Shown: positions 13,311-13,464 of the stretch, one piece after another
How the letters are laid out: every line of letters begins with the position of its first letter
How positions within the stretch are numbered: position 1 is the first letter of the stretch
From: CAZWBR01 sp964404205
GTDB taxonomy: Bacteria > Bacteroidota > Bacteroidia > Bacteroidales > Prolixibacteraceae
NCBI GenBank assembly: GCA_964404205.1
Contig: CAYOJD010000092.1
Span: 1 to 13,464 of the forward strand
DNA: 13,464 bases
Direction of reading: 5' to 3'
The notes under the pieces: model-generated
The model's input: the letters and a program-made list of their open reading frames with translations, nothing else
What the model was told of the DNA's origin: nothing
The model's database searches: none
Program-made: the position numbers and the translations under genes

Positions 13311-13464
13311 GATGTAATGCAATTAAAAATATGGGATAAAAATAAGTGCTTTTATTTCACTTTTGCACCAAAAAATCGATTTTCAAATCACTTCGAAAAA
13401 AATTTAAGCACATTTCTTAATATAAGACAATATAAATGCTATTGAGTGCGAAACGTAAAATTTG
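13311..13464. other. AT-rich region upstream of the permease gene (to the window edge)
   Basis: No gene is seen in these 154 bases. The stretch is strongly AT-rich and should hold the permease promoter, but no TAnnTTTG box with a matching TTTG was found on the minus strand. Short complementary AAGTG/CACTT arms near 13345-13365 are too weak to call. Confidence 0.4.

Noticed and set aside
13311..13322. Longer permease beginning at TTG 13322
   Set aside because: ATG at 13310 is four codons later and gives a normal N-terminus for the family.

Overview
The window looks like a chromosomal segment from an anaerobic or facultative member of the Bacteroidota, probably Bacteroidales or Marinilabiliales. 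The reasons are a RecX of the Bacteroidota type, a Bacteroidota-style secreted adhesin-like protein, start codons without Shine-Dalgarno sequences, and promoter-like sites of the TTTG / TAnnTTTG kind rather than TTGACA/TATAAT. Species cannot be told from this sequence.

Layout. 1-619 (minus) is the N-terminal part of a secreted, beta-rich surface protein that runs off the left edge. 620-1539 is an unusually long gene-free stretch. It holds a good promoter pointing at that protein, an operator-like palindrome over the predicted transcription start, several hairpins, a pair of 15-bp inverted repeats and a tandem 11-bp repeat. recX (minus) and mobA (plus) are divergent, and the 3' end of each lies in a copy of the same 28-bp palindrome. 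2860-8457 (plus) is a six-gene sulfur-metabolism operon closed by a clear intrinsic terminator. 8524-13310 (minus) holds ordinary housekeeping and transport genes: a Kup potassium transporter, a small membrane protein, a small lipoprotein, a hotdog thioesterase and an APC-family amino-acid permease.

The core is the operon at 2860-8457. It encodes a Tat-exported molybdopterin oxidoreductase of the PsrA/PhsA type, its four-cluster ferredoxin-like subunit, an eight-helix NrfD/PsrC membrane subunit, two half-size YeeE/YedE sulfur-compound transporters and an exported rhodanese-like protein. Together they suggest quinone-linked reduction or oxidation of thiosulfate, polysulfide or a similar compound outside the cytoplasm, coupled to moving sulfur across the membrane. 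mobA just upstream can supply the guanine-dinucleotide form of molybdenum cofactor that this enzyme class needs.

The most interesting detail is the rhodanese-like protein (7828-8457). The position where rhodaneses carry their catalytic cysteine is alanine. The only cysteine in the whole protein is its last residue, in a Gly-Gly-Cys ending on a flexible Ala/Pro/Gly/Lys tail. This resembles the swinging-arm cysteine of the sulfur carrier SoxY, and suggests a sulfur carrier rather than a classical sulfurtransferase. That role is an inference.
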